DNA from: Notamacropus eugenii
Taxonomy: Eukaryota; Chordata; Mammalia; Diprotodontia; Macropodidae
Assembly: GCF_028372415.1 (NCBI RefSeq)
Contig: NC_092872.1
Coordinates: 258,441,008 to 258,505,007 of the forward strand
Direction: 5' to 3'
Length of the DNA: 64,000 bases
In this document: one piece after another, positions 11,270 to 21,689 of the stretch
Layout: every line of letters starts with the position of its first letter
Position numbering within the stretch: the stretch's first letter is position 1
Made by a program: the position numbers and the translations under genes
The notes under the pieces: model-generated
The model's input: only the letters and a program-made list of their open reading frames with translations
The model's database searches: none
Told to the model about the DNA's origin: nothing

Positions 11270-11935
11270 GACTGGCTACTTTTCTGCCACATATGATTTT
11301 AAGCACTGAGAAGTTAATGACTAACCCAGGGTCATACGGTTAGTACGTATCCTCAGCAAGTGAAAGAGAATGAATATACAACAGCAAGTGAAATGAACAG
11401 CAATGTTTCTGATACGGTCCCAAATCCAGTTTCTTGAATCAGTCAGCTCAGAGCTGGGAAAAAACTCCAAGGTCATCTGGTCCAGGCTCCTCATTTAACA
11501 AGGGGGAAATAGTGGCCCACAAAGAGAAATGACTTTTCCAAGGTCAAACAGCTAGCAAACTACAGAACTAGGATCTTTCTATCACGGAGTCAGATCAGGA
11601 AGAGCCCTGGGAGGTCAGTTGGTGCAACCTCTTCATTTTACAGATAAAGAAATCGAGGCCCAGGAGATGAGTGACTCATGTAAAACCAGTAAGTATCTGA
11701 GGCTGGATTCTAGGTGAGGACAAATTTAGAAATGGGAATTACCAGTGTCATGCCACTATTGGGTAATTCAATTCCACCTCCAAAACTTTGTCAAAACACG
11801 AAGTGCCCTGAGTTTTTTTTTTTAATTACTCACAAATCATCAATCTAAGGGCTACTATGGATCAAATGAGATATTTGTAAATAGCACTTAGCGCAGTGCC
11901 TGGCACATAGTAGGTGTTTAACAAACTTTTCCTTT
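11270..11935. repeat. Cluster of CORE-SINE fragments
   Basis: Antisense fragments lie at about 11440-11580 (CTGGTCCAGGCTCCTCATTT) and 11580-11720 (CATTTTACAGATAAAGAAAT), with a weak one before them. A sense 3' tail (CAGTGCCTGGCACATAGTAG) is at about 11850-11935. Confidence 0.65.
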
Positions 11936-12229
11936 TTCTCTCCCCTTACTATGTATGCAAAGTGCTAGGGGGATGCACAGGTGCATACATCTCACACCTT
12001 CCCACCTAAAAAAAACATACACTCAACAATGAAGGAACAAGGAAACAATAGAATCTTAAAGTTATAAGCAACCATAGGGCTAACTGGTTCAAATTCCCTC
12101 CAATAAAGAAGTCACTTCTACAACATAGAGAACTGACTTCTACTTGAGTATTTCTATTATCACTCGAGGTCCTCAGGGGTTATGCCAACAGGGTACAATT
12201 TCTGGCAGACTAGACAGCAGAGAGGTCTT

Positions 12230-12380
12230 GTGTGAAAGTACTGGATTTGGGGTTAGAGGGTCTGACCCAAGATCCATGTCTACCACTTCCTAGCTTCGTG
12301 GTTTTGGACAAGACTCTTCTCTGAGACTCAGTTTCCTCTTCAGTAAAATGAGGAAGAAAAAGGCTTAGATTAGTGAAAGG
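12230..12380 (+). repeat. CORE-SINE fragment
   Basis: The sense core CTCAGTTTCCTCTTCAGTAA follows CTTCGTGGTTTTGGACAAGA. Confidence 0.7.
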
Positions 12381-12384
12381 GCTC

Positions 12385-13060
12385 TCAATCTAGAGTCTGT
12401 GAACTTAAAAAAAAAATTTTGTAACTGGTCCAGGCATTCTGGAAAGCAATTTGGAACTATGCCCTAAAAGCCATTAAACTGTGCATACCCTTTGACACAA
12501 TTATACTACCACTAGGTCCATGCCCACAAAGAGATCAAAGAAAAAGGAAAAGAACCCATATGTACAAAAATATTCTGGTGGCTCTTTCTGTAATGGCAAA
12601 GAATGAGAAACAAAATGGATACCCATCAGTTGAGGAAAGCTTGAACCAATCATGGTACATGGATGAGAAAAAAAATACCAGTATGCTGTAGGAAATGATG
12701 AAGGGGGTGGTTTCAGAGAAACCTGGAATGATTCATCTGAACTAATACAGAGAAGAACGAGCAGAACCAGGAGAGCAATTTCTACAATAACAATCACATT
12801 GTAAAGAAACAACTTTGGAAGTCTTGATTCCAAGTGACTTGAAACCTGCCACTCACCCCCTAGTCGAGATAAATAAAATTTAATTTAAAAAATAAAAAAC
12901 AGAATTATGTAGATAACTTCATTCCAGCAGAACTGGTTTCCTCTATAATCCTACGTTTTTTATTTTACACACTTAGAAATATGATTCTGAGGAGTTCCTT
13001 GGCTTCCCCAGACTGCCAAATGTGGCAGGTCACAAAAAAAGGCTAAGAACTCCTGGCCTA
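12385..13060 (+). repeat. Unnamed old repeat interrupted by an L1 piece
   Basis: The left part (12385-12410, TCTAGAGTCTGTGAACTT) and right part (about 12895-13060) match one family also present at 28855-29045. The L1 fragment at 12415-12862 sits between them. Confidence 0.5.
12415..12862 (+). repeat. L1 ORF2 C-terminal/3' fragment
   Basis: The passage GTAACTGGTCCAGGCATTCT, then CATACCCTTTGACACAATTA, then AACCAATCATGGTACATGGA is the region encoding the far C-terminal part of L1 ORF2p. Stops are frequent. It is inserted in the repeat listed just before. Confidence 0.75.
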
Positions 13061-13104
13061 GATGGTCTCTATGGTCTCTTACTAGTACTTAAGGTCCTAC
13101 TAGA

Positions 13105-13285
13105 GGGCTTCACATCAGGCTGGATGATGGAATGGCTCTAAATTTGTAGCCATAGGACCTGACTTTGAATCCTGACAGCCTATGTGACTTCTCTGTACCT
13201 CAGTTTCATCATCTGTAAAATAAGGGATTTGGACTAGATGGCCTCTCAGAATCCATTTTAGCTCTAGATCTATGATCCCATGACC
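13105..13285 (+). repeat. CORE-SINE, sense
   Basis: The tRNA-like head (TAGCCATAGGACCTGACTTT) leads to CCTCAGTTTCATCATCTGTA and a GATCTATGATCCCATG end. Confidence 0.75.
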
Positions 13286-13399
13286 ATAAGTAAGGGCTGA
13301 TCACCAAGCTGAAGACACCAATGAAATCTTTATAAAGAATGAGATAACAGGATAGGACTAATCCTTCCTTTGGAATCTGGGATGGGTCCTAGCCTTCAT

Positions 13400-13585
13400 G
13401 CAATCATAAGATGATACGTTTAGATCTGGAAGAAAGCCTAAACAACATCGAGTACAAACTCCTTTTTTACAGATGAAGAAATGAAGGAGGTCCAGAGCTG
13501 TCAGACAGAGTGAGTGTCTGATATAGAATTTGAACCAGGTCTTCCTGACTCCAAGTCCACTGCTCTATCCATTGTACCACATGGT
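13400..13585 (-). repeat. CORE-SINE, antisense
   Basis: The passage TTTTTTACAGATGAAGAAAT runs to GTCTTCCTGACTCCAAGTCC and CTCTATCCATTGTACCACA, which is the head complement. Confidence 0.75.
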
Positions 13586-14119
13586 CTCTTAGTCAACTAC
13601 AACATGGAGGTGTTCTTCTTATCAGGGATAGACATTAACTACAAAGTCTGAAGAGTAAAGAAATCACTGACCAAAGATACTGTCCATTTTACCATTCATT
13701 TGCTGTATATCTCACCTACCCCCACTCTTCAAGAGAAAGAATGAAGAAGGGAACCCCTCTTTATTCATTTATTGGAGGTCCATGGTCAGTGCAAATCTAG
13801 GGAAAAGAGAAAACAAGAAAACAGTGTACCTACAACACATGTGTGCTGGCCAAGCTCTCAGAGAGAATGACATACTGTACAACTGAGCGATGAGGGTAAT
13901 GACAACCTGGACAGAGACAGAGACACAGAGAGAGTGAGAAAAGAGAGTGAGGAGAGAGACAAGAGACAGAGAGAGAGTGAGTCTGTCATCTGACATTTCA
14001 ATCTCCCAAAATGGAGCCAGGCAGCATGTAGCTACTCCCATGCCTGGAGGGGCAGAAATGTTTCAAGGAAAGTAGAGCTGGGGTGGGTCATGGGGACTTA
14101 GAGATTGAGGTGGGAGAAG

Positions 14120-14340
14120 GAGAAAGAAGGTTGATTTGAATTCAAACCTTGCCTCAAACACTTATTGGCTGTATAACCCTGTGTGAGTCACTTAAACTTT
14201 CTCAGACTTAGTCTCCTGATCTGTAAAATGGGGAAAATAATAGTTCTTCTCTTGCAGGATCAATATGAAGAGCAAATGAGACAGTTTATGTAAAATCTTT
14301 TGAAAAGATTAAAGAATTACATAAATATTAGTTATGGTTA
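14120..14340 (+). repeat. Full-length CORE-SINE
   Basis: The order is: head TTGAATTCAAACCTTGCCTC, core GTCTCCTGATCTGTAAAATG, then a 3' part GATCAATATGAAGAGCAAAT and a terminal TATTAGTTATGGTTATT. Confidence 0.8.
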
Positions 14341-14702
14341 TTCATTTGAGATTTTTCTAGGTGTTGCTACTTGCTAATGGCATCAAATCCCAGATCCCTC
14401 TGGGCTCTTCTCAAGAACATTCATGGTCACTCAACCTAGCAATCCATCTAGGAAAAGGCAAGTGGATGAAGGTCGAAGACATTTGGATAAACTTCTCTAA
14501 GAGACCATGGGGTGCAGTGTAGAGGTCTGTCTGGGGAGTCAGGAAGACTGAATTTCACATCTGTCTTCTGATTCTTACAAGGTACAGGACCATGGAAAAG
14601 TCACATAGAAACGTAAAAGCTGAGAGTCAGCCAGGACCTCTGCAGCCACAGAGTTCCCATACACACACAAAAGGAAATGCCCCCTTAACTTACCCAACAA
14701 GA

Positions 14703-14965
14703 GGCAGCCAAGGGGCACAGTGGATGGAGGACCAGGCCTGAAGACAGGAAGACTTAAGTTCGAATCTGGTCTCAGTCATTTACTAGCTGTGTGACCCTGA
14801 GTAAGTCACTTAACCTCTACTGCCTGTTTCCTCATCTATAAAATGGGGATAATAACAGCACCTCTGTCCCAGGATTATTCTGAAGATCAAATGAGATAAA
14901 AATCGTAAAGTGTTTAACACAGTATCTGACACATAGTACGTGCTTAATAAATACCTGTTTCCTTC
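14703..14965 (+). repeat. Full-length tRNA-headed CORE-SINE
   Basis: The A box-like head (AGGGGCACAGTGGATGGAGG), B box-like GTTCGAATC, TTACTAGCTGTGTGACCCTG, CCTCATCTATAAAATGGGGA and CACATAGTACGTGCTTAATA all occur in order. It is one of the best-preserved copies here. Confidence 0.85.
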
Positions 14966-15099
14966 CACCAGCCTGAAGACTTCTAAGCCACTGCCTCCCA
15001 ACATAGCTCTTCTATATTTGGACACTACTTGTTAGGAAGATTTTTTTGGTTGTCTTTCTGGCATCAAGTCTAATGTTGCCTGTTTGTAACTACCCCCTA

Positions 15100-15255
15100 A
15101 GCCCCATTAAGTCACTTAATCTCCCTGTGCCTCAGTTTGATCCTCTGCAAAAAGGGGGAAATTCCCATCACATCTATCTCCCAGGGTTGTTGTGAATCTC
15201 AGATGATGTAAAATTTGTAAAACAATGTCCAAACTTTAAAGTGTTATAGACAGCA
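15100..15255 (+). repeat. CORE-SINE fragment
   Basis: It includes TAAGTCACTTAATCTCCCTG, GCCTCAGTTTGATCCTCTGC and a 3' part with GGGTTGTTGTGAATCTCAGA. Confidence 0.75.
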
Positions 15256-15376
15256 TCTCCAAAGTCACCGAGCAGTTTTAAGTTTTAATTGCCATCCACA
15301 TCATCCAGGGACTGCAGGGGGACCCTGAGCAGGGCTCAGAACTGGATGAAGATGACAATTCATATTTCTCTAGTTT

Positions 15377-15734
15377 CATGGTTCTCAAACTTTCTGGACT
15401 CAGGACTCTTTACACTATTAAAAACTATTGAGAACCCCCCCCAAAAAAGTTTTGGTTGTATCTATCAATATTTACCATATATAGTGTTTGCCTTCTCAGT
15501 GAAGGGTGAGAGAGAAAGTATTTGGAGCTCAACATTTAAAAAAAAAGATTAAAATGGTTTTTACATATATTTGGGGAAAAAATAAAATATTAAATATCAA
15601 AAAAGAGCCATCAAAAATATTTACTATATTAGAAATTAAAACATCCTAATATTATTGTGACAATAGTTTGAGCTCAAAGACCCTCTAAAAGGTCTCAGGG
15701 ATTCCCAGGAGAATCACATTTTAAGAAGCCCTAC
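15377..15734 (-). mobile_element. hAT-like DNA transposon relic (non-autonomous)
   Basis: Ends CATGGTTCTCAAACTTTCTG and TTAAGAAGCCCTAC are degraded inverted repeats of the CAGTGGTTCTCA type. The interior shares text with the copy at 52888-53058/58612-58646 in the other orientation (TATTAGAAATTAAAAC here, TTTTAATTTCTAATAC there). Flanking 8-mers TCTAGTTT and TCTAAATC resemble a decayed 8-bp duplication. An L1 tail is inserted at 15485-15615. Confidence 0.6.
15485..15615 (+). repeat. L1 3' end inserted into the hAT relic
   Basis: The text GTTTGCCTTCTCAGTGAAGG and an A-rich tail match the L1 3' end at 58530-58610. The flanks AATATTTACCATATATA (15468) and AATATTTACTATATTA (15616) look like a 15-17-bp target-site duplication. 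Confidence 0.65.
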
Positions 15735-15759
15735 TCTAAATCTTTAACATTTTTGAAAG

Positions 15760-16120
15760 AGATATTTCCTCAAAGCAACCCTAGGAGAGAAATAGTGGAA
15801 ACATTATTATGCCCATTTTACAGATGAGGAAAATGAACCTCACAGAGATGAAGTGATTCAGGGTTACACTGCTAGTCAGGGTCCTTAGTGAAGGTTCAAA
15901 GCCAGTGGTCTTTCTGCTTTCTAGGGTCATAGACCACAGACGTAGAGCTAAAAGGGACCTTAGCACCCATAGAGTCTAGCCCTATGTTACAGAGAAGGAA
16001 ACTGAGGCTGACACAAGTGAAGCGTCTTACAGTGAGCACCTAAAGCAAAGTTTGGATCCAATCTTCCTGGCTCTTCTCTATCCACTAAACCACAGTCTAA
16101 ATAAACTCCGAGGTCCATCT
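15760..16120 (-). repeat. Two antisense CORE-SINEs in a row
   Basis: The first (about 15760-15930) has CCCATTTTACAGATGAGGAA. The second (about 15930-16120) has CTATGTTACAGAGAAGGAAA and a head complement CTATCCACTAAACCACAG. Confidence 0.75.
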
Positions 16121-16434
16121 AGCTTTAAGAGTCTGTCTGTGAACAGACTTAATGGAGAGGGGTGAAGGGATTATAAACAAAGCGGGAAGAGAGCGTCCCC
16201 CACCCCCACCTCACCTCCCCGGCCCTTTTCCTTCACACAGGGCTGGAAGCTTAAGCTGGAGACCAATGGAGAGCCAGAGTGTTCCTGGAAGCAGCCCCAG
16301 CCCCGGCTTTGGCCCAGAATGGAGAACACAACCCACAGGAATCCCAAACCAAGAAACCAAAGAAGCCGGCCGCAGTCCGTGCCGGGCTGGAGCAGCGGGG
16401 AGACAGAGGCGAAGAGGGGGAGCCCTGTCCTTAC

Positions 16435-16859
16435 CAAGCCGTCACAGTTGCTGATGGCCACCGCAGTACCTAGCATGCCGGTGATGCTGCCGGTGAAGAC
16501 ACACTCCTGACGTAGGGGCTCCCGAGAAACCTCCCAGAAATCCTCCTGCCACTGCGTGAAGGCTCCTGGGACCACGAGTCGCCGGTTGGGCTTCAGCCCT
16601 AAGTGGAATTCCTTCCCAAAAATGGTGACGTTGAAATAAATGGAATACTTCCCAGCCGGCTCTCCTGCGGGGACGGACGGGCTTCGGGCCACGCGGTGCC
16701 GGCTGGAAGGAGGCGATGGGGGCAGAGGAGGTCTGCCAGATGCACTGCTCCCGGAGGCTGCAGGGCCGGACACCACGTGCGAGAGGAACCGGCCTTCATG
16801 ATCAGCGCTGAATGGTACAAACACGCCGTATTCACTTAACTTTCCAGACAAGAGCAGCT
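16435..16859 (-). CDS. ADAMTS14: ADAMTS14 exon 2: N-terminal propeptide
   Basis: This exon codes for residues 28-169 of a secreted procollagen N-propeptidase; ADAMTS14 is known to trim the amino propeptide of fibrillar collagens outside the cell. It opens with ELLLSGKLSEYGV, very close to human ADAMTS14 ELHLSGKLSDYGV, and continues with GRFLSHVVSGPAAS, a Ser/Pro-rich linker (about 61-80), RHRVARSP, SIYFNVTIFGKEFHL, PNRRLVVPG, WQEDF, PLRQECVFTG and TAVAISNCDGL. N104-V-T is a glycosylation sequon; Cys147 and Cys166 are the conserved propeptide cysteines. The acceptor is CCAACAG with the first base at 16859; the donor TTG|GTAAGG follows 16435. The exon is 425 bp, entering in phase 1 and leaving in phase 0. 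ADAMTS2 and ADAMTS3 fit less well, lacking the SGKL...HVVSGPAA wording. The frame is fully open, with no sign of decay. Confidence 0.93.
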
Positions 16860-17029
16860 CTGTTGGACAATGACAGAAACATGTTAGGACTTCCAAGGCA
16901 AAGGCCAAGGGGCCTTTGAAGCCCAGCAACCCAGGAGCCCATAAAATCAAAAGTCATTCCCCAGAGCCCAAGGCTCATTCCTTCAAATCAAGTCCATTTT
17001 TTTGCAGAAAGGGAGGCAATTTTGGAGCA

Positions 17030-17400
17030 ATTAGAACACAGAGAAACTCTGGACTTGGAGTCAAGAAACCTGAGTTCAAATCCCTCCTTCATAGACTCAT
17101 AGATCTAGGGCTAAAAGAGACTTCAGAAGTCACTAAGTACAAGCCCCTTCTTTTACAGATGAAGAAACCGAGGAAGAGGGTGCTGAGGGTCACACAACTA
17201 AGTGTCACAGACAAAATTCACAAGCTGTACAACTCCGGAGTCAGTTTTCCTTCTTCTACCTCCCTAGGTCACTCTGGCTCTGTTTCCTCATCTATAAAAT
17301 GGGATTAAATAAAACCTTGAAAGTATCTACCTCACCAGAATGCTGTGAGGCTCAAATAAATAATGTCTATAAACCACTTTAGAAATCTTAAGGTATTTGC
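17030..17400 (+). repeat. Sense CORE-SINE split by an antisense SINE
   Basis: The head at 17030-17087 (CTTGGAGTCAAGAAACCTGA) is separated from its body (from about 17262, TGTTTCCTCATCTATAAAAT) by an antisense copy at about 17088-17260 (TTTTACAGATGAAGAAACCG). Confidence 0.7.
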
Positions 17401-17404
17401 ATGG

Positions 17405-17640
17405 TAATTAGGTGGTACAATGGTTAGAGTTCGGGACTTGAAGTCAGAAAGACCTGAGCTCAAATTCAGCCTCAGACACTTACTAGCAGGATGGCTCTGG
17501 GCAAATTACTTAATCTCTGTTAGCCTCAATTTTCTCATCTGTCAAATGGGGATAATAACAGCACCGACCTCCCAGAGTTGTTGTAAGGCTCAAATGAGCC
17601 TTTACATTTAGTTATATGCTATATAAATGTTATCTATTTT
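17405..17640 (+). repeat. Full-length CORE-SINE
   Basis: It contains the tRNA-like head GGTGGTACAATGGTTAGAGT, AAATTCAGCC, ACTTACTAGCAGGATGGCTC, TCATCTGTCAAATGGGGATA and a 3' end TATATAAATGTTATC. Confidence 0.85.
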
Positions 17641-17689
17641 TCCAGACTCAGTGATACTTATGAACTCAAACTACCAATATCCCCATAGG

Positions 17690-18010
17690 TTTTTCAACTT
17701 GAGCAAGATCATAGAGCCAGAAGGGACCCCAGAGGTCATCTAGTCTAAGTCCTCCCCTATTTTACAAATGAGCAAACAGAAGCCCCAGGAGGGGAAATAA
17801 GAAAATCAATAGAAGGTAACAGAATTGGGATTCAAAGAAAGCAGGCTGTCTAGCATGAAGTTCCTTGGTACCCCTGTGCCTCTCTGGACATTGCTGTGCT
17901 ATAAGCCTCAGTTTCCTTTTCTGGAAAATAGGGATAATAATGTTGTCTCTACTTGCCTTTCAGAGTCATTATGGGAAAAGTCCTCTGTAAAGCTCAAAGC
18001 ACCAACCGTC
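17690..18010. repeat. CORE-SINE fragments
   Basis: An antisense fragment (17690-17850, AGAAGGGACCCCAGAGGTCA) is followed by a sense one (17880-18010, CCTCAGTTTCCTTTTCTGGA). Confidence 0.7.
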
Positions 18011-18514
18011 ATCACTGTGTTATATATCCTCACCTCTCCCACTTGGGGAATAATCGTCAAGTGCTGTGCAGACACCAACGTTCCAAACAAAACAATACCT
18101 CAATCTCTGGGCCCCCATCAACCCGAGCAGAAAAAATGACTCCCGACAGAGCTTTTCGACTCTTTACAAGCCAGCTAGCAACAAGCATGTGAACTATGCA
18201 TTCTCTGCCCAGCAAGGTCCCCCTCCCTGGGAAGTCAGTCATCCCACCAGGGACAGGAGCCAGGAGGCCACCCTCTGGAGACGGGTCAGAGAGAGCCCCG
18301 TGGCAAGGGCAAAAGGGGGAATGAGGGCTTCACTGGTGCAACACCCAACCGGCTCCACCCGCCTATCCCAGTTTACGGGACGGTCCAACCAGCCAAGTGA
18401 AGAAAAATGCATAAAAATACACCTGTCAAAACAAACACACCTAGCAACCCCAAATATAATCTGCCATTCCAAGAGAGACAGAGTGCTAAAAGAGAAGAAA
18501 GAGGACAAGAGAGA

Positions 18515-18635
18515 TGAAGGAAGGAAAGAAGGAAGGAAGGAAGGAAGGAAGGAAGAAAGGAAGGAAGGAAGGAAGGAAGGAAGGAAGGAAGGAAGGAAGG
18601 AAGGAAGGGAGGAAGGGAGGGAGGGAGGGAGGAGG
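18515..18635 (+). repeat. (GGAA)n microsatellite
   Basis: About 120 bp of GGAA/GGAAGGGA units in intron 1. It is followed by GGGTTAGGATTAGGGTT, which resembles telomere repeats only briefly. Confidence 0.95.
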
Positions 18636-19739
18636 GTGGGTTAGGATTAGGGTTTACTCATACGTAAAATGAAGAGGGTAGATTCAGTGGCTTCTGGGAA
18701 CCCTTTCAACTTTAAATCTATAGTCCTATGGTTCTATGAGCTAAGATCCTTGCACTCTCTACCTTAACAGGTTGTGGAAAGGAAAGTACTTTGGACATCA
18801 ATTGCAATATGAATGGGAGCTATTATTAGAAAGGAAGAGAACAGTCCAAGTTTAGAAAGGCAAATTTTTAAAGTGATACAATGACTAAGAACTTAAAAGG
18901 CCCAGACCCAGGATAAGTAAATACAACTAAGGAGAAAAGAAAAGAGCCAGGTATGGTTCGACGACACACATGCTCCCAGCCTGCAGAAAGCATGAGGTCG
19001 CGGCCCCCAGCATCAGGCCACCGGCCTGGGCAGCCAGCATCCCAGGGTCTCCAACTCTCTAGTTCTGGCGCTGTCAGGATTGCCAGTGACAGCTCCTTGG
19101 CTTCCAAGTGGGATGATTCATGGACCAGAGCTCGAGGAGGAATTCTCATTTCTACACATCCAGCACTATTTATGTCCCCTCCCCCTCAACTCCCTGACCT
19201 GATAAAATCCAGAAATGATGTGTCCCTAAAAATCCTCTTCCCTCTGGGGAAATTAAGAGAAGGGAGAAGAAATGCTAACTTTCCTCTGGTTTTGCTAAGC
19301 AAAGCCTGAGGGAGGGCTACAGATGTGTGCGTCCTGCAATATGCCTTTCAAAGCCTCTTTACACATAGGGCAGTTCTGTGCAATGAATGCACACTCTGTG
19401 TACACACTCACTTGCACTGGGGGTGTGGTTCTGGCTAAGGACAGAACTTGTGTGTATGTGCGTCTATATGTTTGCAGACACCTCTATTTGATGGGGTAGA
19501 AGGAGGAAATCTGTGCTCTCTGCCTTTCCCTCCATTCACGAAGCTGTGTTTGTATACACTTGTAAGACAGCCTAACTACAGAGGTAGGAGTATGTTTGCG
19601 TGTTTTTGCAGGCACACGTTTGTGTGTGTTTGTGTGCATAATCACTTGACACCCTAAGACACACACCACCACCACCCAGGTTGGTATGCCTAGTGGGACC
19701 ACTAGGTGTTCATCCCAGCAGGACATTCTGGTGGTGCCT

Positions 19740-20110
19740 AGGCATTCTTCCTCTCTTTCTTATGGGGGAGAAGGATAGACATGCAGAGAGCCAAAGGAAA
19801 GATACAAGAGACATGCAAGAATTAGAGGGGAAAGAGAGAAACCAGAGATCGAGGTGAGAGAAAGGGAAAGAAGACAGAAAGGAGAGGGGATAGTACAGAG
19901 AGATGGAGAGACAGGCGGAATAAGAAAAAGAATGAAAGAGGAGAGAGAGGTTGGAGAGAGGAGAGAGAAAGAGGGAATAAAAGAGAAAAAGAAGAGTGAA
20001 GTGTGATAAAGGAAGCCCAGAGAGATAAAAAGAAAAGAGAGAGAGGTTGGAGAGGAGATATGCAGAAGAGAGAAAGGAAGACAGGACAGAGTGGCGAGAT
20101 GAACAGCTCA
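19740..20110 (+). repeat. Purine-rich (GA) block in intron 1
   Basis: This AG-rich low-complexity block reads as CT-rich in the direction of ADAMTS14 transcription. It leads up to the CT/CA microsatellite. Confidence 0.8.
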
Positions 20111-20142
20111 GCCCAAAGTTTGCACACACCAAGGCACGCACA

Positions 20143-20261
<119 letters not shown>

Positions 20262-20295
20262 GTTCTCGCTCCCTGGCTCTCCCCTCCCGCCTTAC

Positions 20296-20377
20296 CTTGG
20301 GTCCTAGTGGCCGCGGCAGCCGAGAGCCAGCAATTGAGAGAGAACCAGCAAGAGACCACGACACTGAGGTAGTCCAT
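20296..20377 (-). CDS. ADAMTS14: ADAMTS14 exon 1: start codon and signal peptide
   Basis: The exon codes for MDYLSVVVSCWFSLNCWL, then SAAAATRTQ and one extra base. This is a typical secretory signal peptide: hydrophobic and Trp/Leu/Val-rich, with small residues near a likely cleavage after the Ala run. It ends CCCAAG|GTAAGG, a strong donor, in phase 1. The last G joins AG of exon 2 to give Glu28, so the product reads TQELLLSGKLSEYGV, which lines up with the human junction. The ATG context is CCCCAG-ATG-G, moderate, and it is the only ATG suitably placed before a signal sequence. It lies in GC-rich DNA, as expected for a first exon. The 5' UTR boundary cannot be set from sequence. Confidence 0.88.
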
Positions 20378-20934
20378 CTGGGGCGGGAGCCCGGGGCCTG
20401 GCTCGCTCGCTCGTTCGCACACGGGCCGGCCACAGTCCGCCTCGGGATTCGGGCTGAGTGGAGGAGGCGGACGGAGGGATGCAGCGAGCCGCCAGCTTTC
20501 CTGGCTCTGCAGACGCCGGGGACCCTGAGAGCCCGATCCCTGGGCTCCTCCTCCCTGCAGCCCGCCCCGGCCCCGGCCCTCGCTCCAGCCCCCCTCTCCC
20601 TGAGTTCGCGGCTGTGCCGCCGCCACCGCCACCACAGCAGGACCCGCTGCCCCCAAGCTCAAGAGGCACCCGGGGGAGGGCTGGCGGGGAGGGGCGAGGG
20701 GGCAGGGGAGGGGAGGAGCACAGAGGGGAGGAGAGAGAGCCGAGGAGAACGAGCTAGCGGGAGAGCTGGGGAAGAGAGATGTAACTGAGCGAGAGACAGA
20801 GACACCGAGACAGAGACACGAAAAGTCAGAGAGACAGCGGAGACAGAGAAACAGAAAGAGACAGAAGAGCCTGAGACAGAGATACAGCAAGAGAGGGAAA
20901 GTGGGGAAACAGAGATAGAGAGAAACACAGCCGA

Positions 20935-21001
<67 letters not shown>

Positions 21002-21160
21002 AGAGACAGACACTAGAGGAGCAGAGAGAATCCTAGAGTGACAGACAGACATTCGCCGCGTGAGGGGTGAGGGTCAAGCTTGTCCCGGGGAGACTAGATG
21101 CTCCCGAGCCGACGTGGGCACGTGGTGCCTAAATCCCGGCAGATACTAGCCCTGGGGCGG
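20378..21160 (-). promoter_or_regulatory. ADAMTS14: ADAMTS14 promoter / CpG-rich region (putative)
   Basis: Immediately upstream of the start codon the DNA is GC-rich with many CpGs (20378-20660, then 21050-21160) and GC-box-like G runs at about 20670-20720. The (GA)n run at 20939-20999 and a GA-rich stretch at 20770-21005 interrupt it. No TATA box stands out. The transcription start most likely lies within 20400-20760, by analogy with CpG-island promoters. Confidence 0.65.
20939..20999 (+). repeat. (GA)n microsatellite in the promoter region
   Basis: About 30 uninterrupted AG units in a wider purine-rich stretch, upstream of ADAMTS14. Confidence 0.97.
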
Positions 21161-21319
21161 GAGAGAGTCTGGGCCACAGGATACCCAGCCCGCCCACCAG
21201 CTTTCCCTTCCCCTCTGCTCTCCCTGGGCTCTGGCCTCCCCGCCTGGCCCAGATTCTTCAAGTGAAAAGGCCTCGCAGCCCCCTAAGGCCACCTCCCTAC
21301 CCTGCTGCCAGAGGACAAA

Positions 21320-21470
21320 CGATTAGGAGCTAGCTACATGTCATCTAGTCCGAATCTCCCTCATTTTATAGAAGAGGAAACTGAGACCCCAAAAGTTGAG
21401 TGATTTACTACTCACTTTTAAGGATATTATAAGTAGTGGAGCCTGGGATTCCAAGTCGGGCTAGCTGGTT
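21320..21470 (-). repeat. CORE-SINE, antisense
   Basis: It includes ATTTTATAGAAGAGGAAACT and GAGTGATTTACTACTCA, a decayed antisense copy. Confidence 0.65.
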
Positions 21471-21689
21471 TGAGGTCCCTGTCCCCTCTGACCTCCTTGA
21501 CCCCAGCGTTTCCTCAGGCCAATCCCTGCTTTGCTCCGCTCCCACATCCATTTTCCTAAGGCCTGACTGGGTAAGGTTAGCTCGGTTCTTGAGGCCCTCT
21601 CCATTGTGGCTCCCAACTGCCTTCCTAGCCTTATTCACAGGATTCTCCCCAATCAATCCTCCGTTCAGTAACACCAGACAGGAGCAGGG

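Larger units (their letters stand above)
1..16434 (-). other. ADAMTS14: ADAMTS14 intron 2 (partial, runs off the left edge)
   Basis: Everything left of the exon 2 donor at 16434 should be intron 2 if the gene model is right. In human ADAMTS14 the next exon begins with residues like AGLIRTDSTDFFIEPLERG; nothing like that is present in any frame here, so exon 3 lies outside the window. The interval holds dense CORE-SINE fragments, L2 relics, L1 pieces, a 700-bp purine tract and short microsatellites, listed separately. The intron assignment is inferred from gene structure. Confidence 0.75.

Noticed and set aside
14703-14800. tRNA-like promoter boxes in several SINE heads
   Set aside because: These are SINE heads derived from tRNA, not tRNA genes: no full cloverleaf, and body plus tail follow directly.
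1-16434. Search for ADAMTS14 exon 3 or later exons
   Set aside because: No frame carries the expected conserved text after NCDGL; the short frames present are repeat-derived.
16152-16510. Plus-strand frames opposite ADAMTS14 exon 2
   Set aside because: They are shadows of the GC-rich exon on the other strand, with no motif of their own.
18634-18652. Telomere-like word GGGTTAGGATTAGGGTT
   Set aside because: Only about three imperfect units, next to a GGAA run that easily yields it; too short for an interstitial telomere block.
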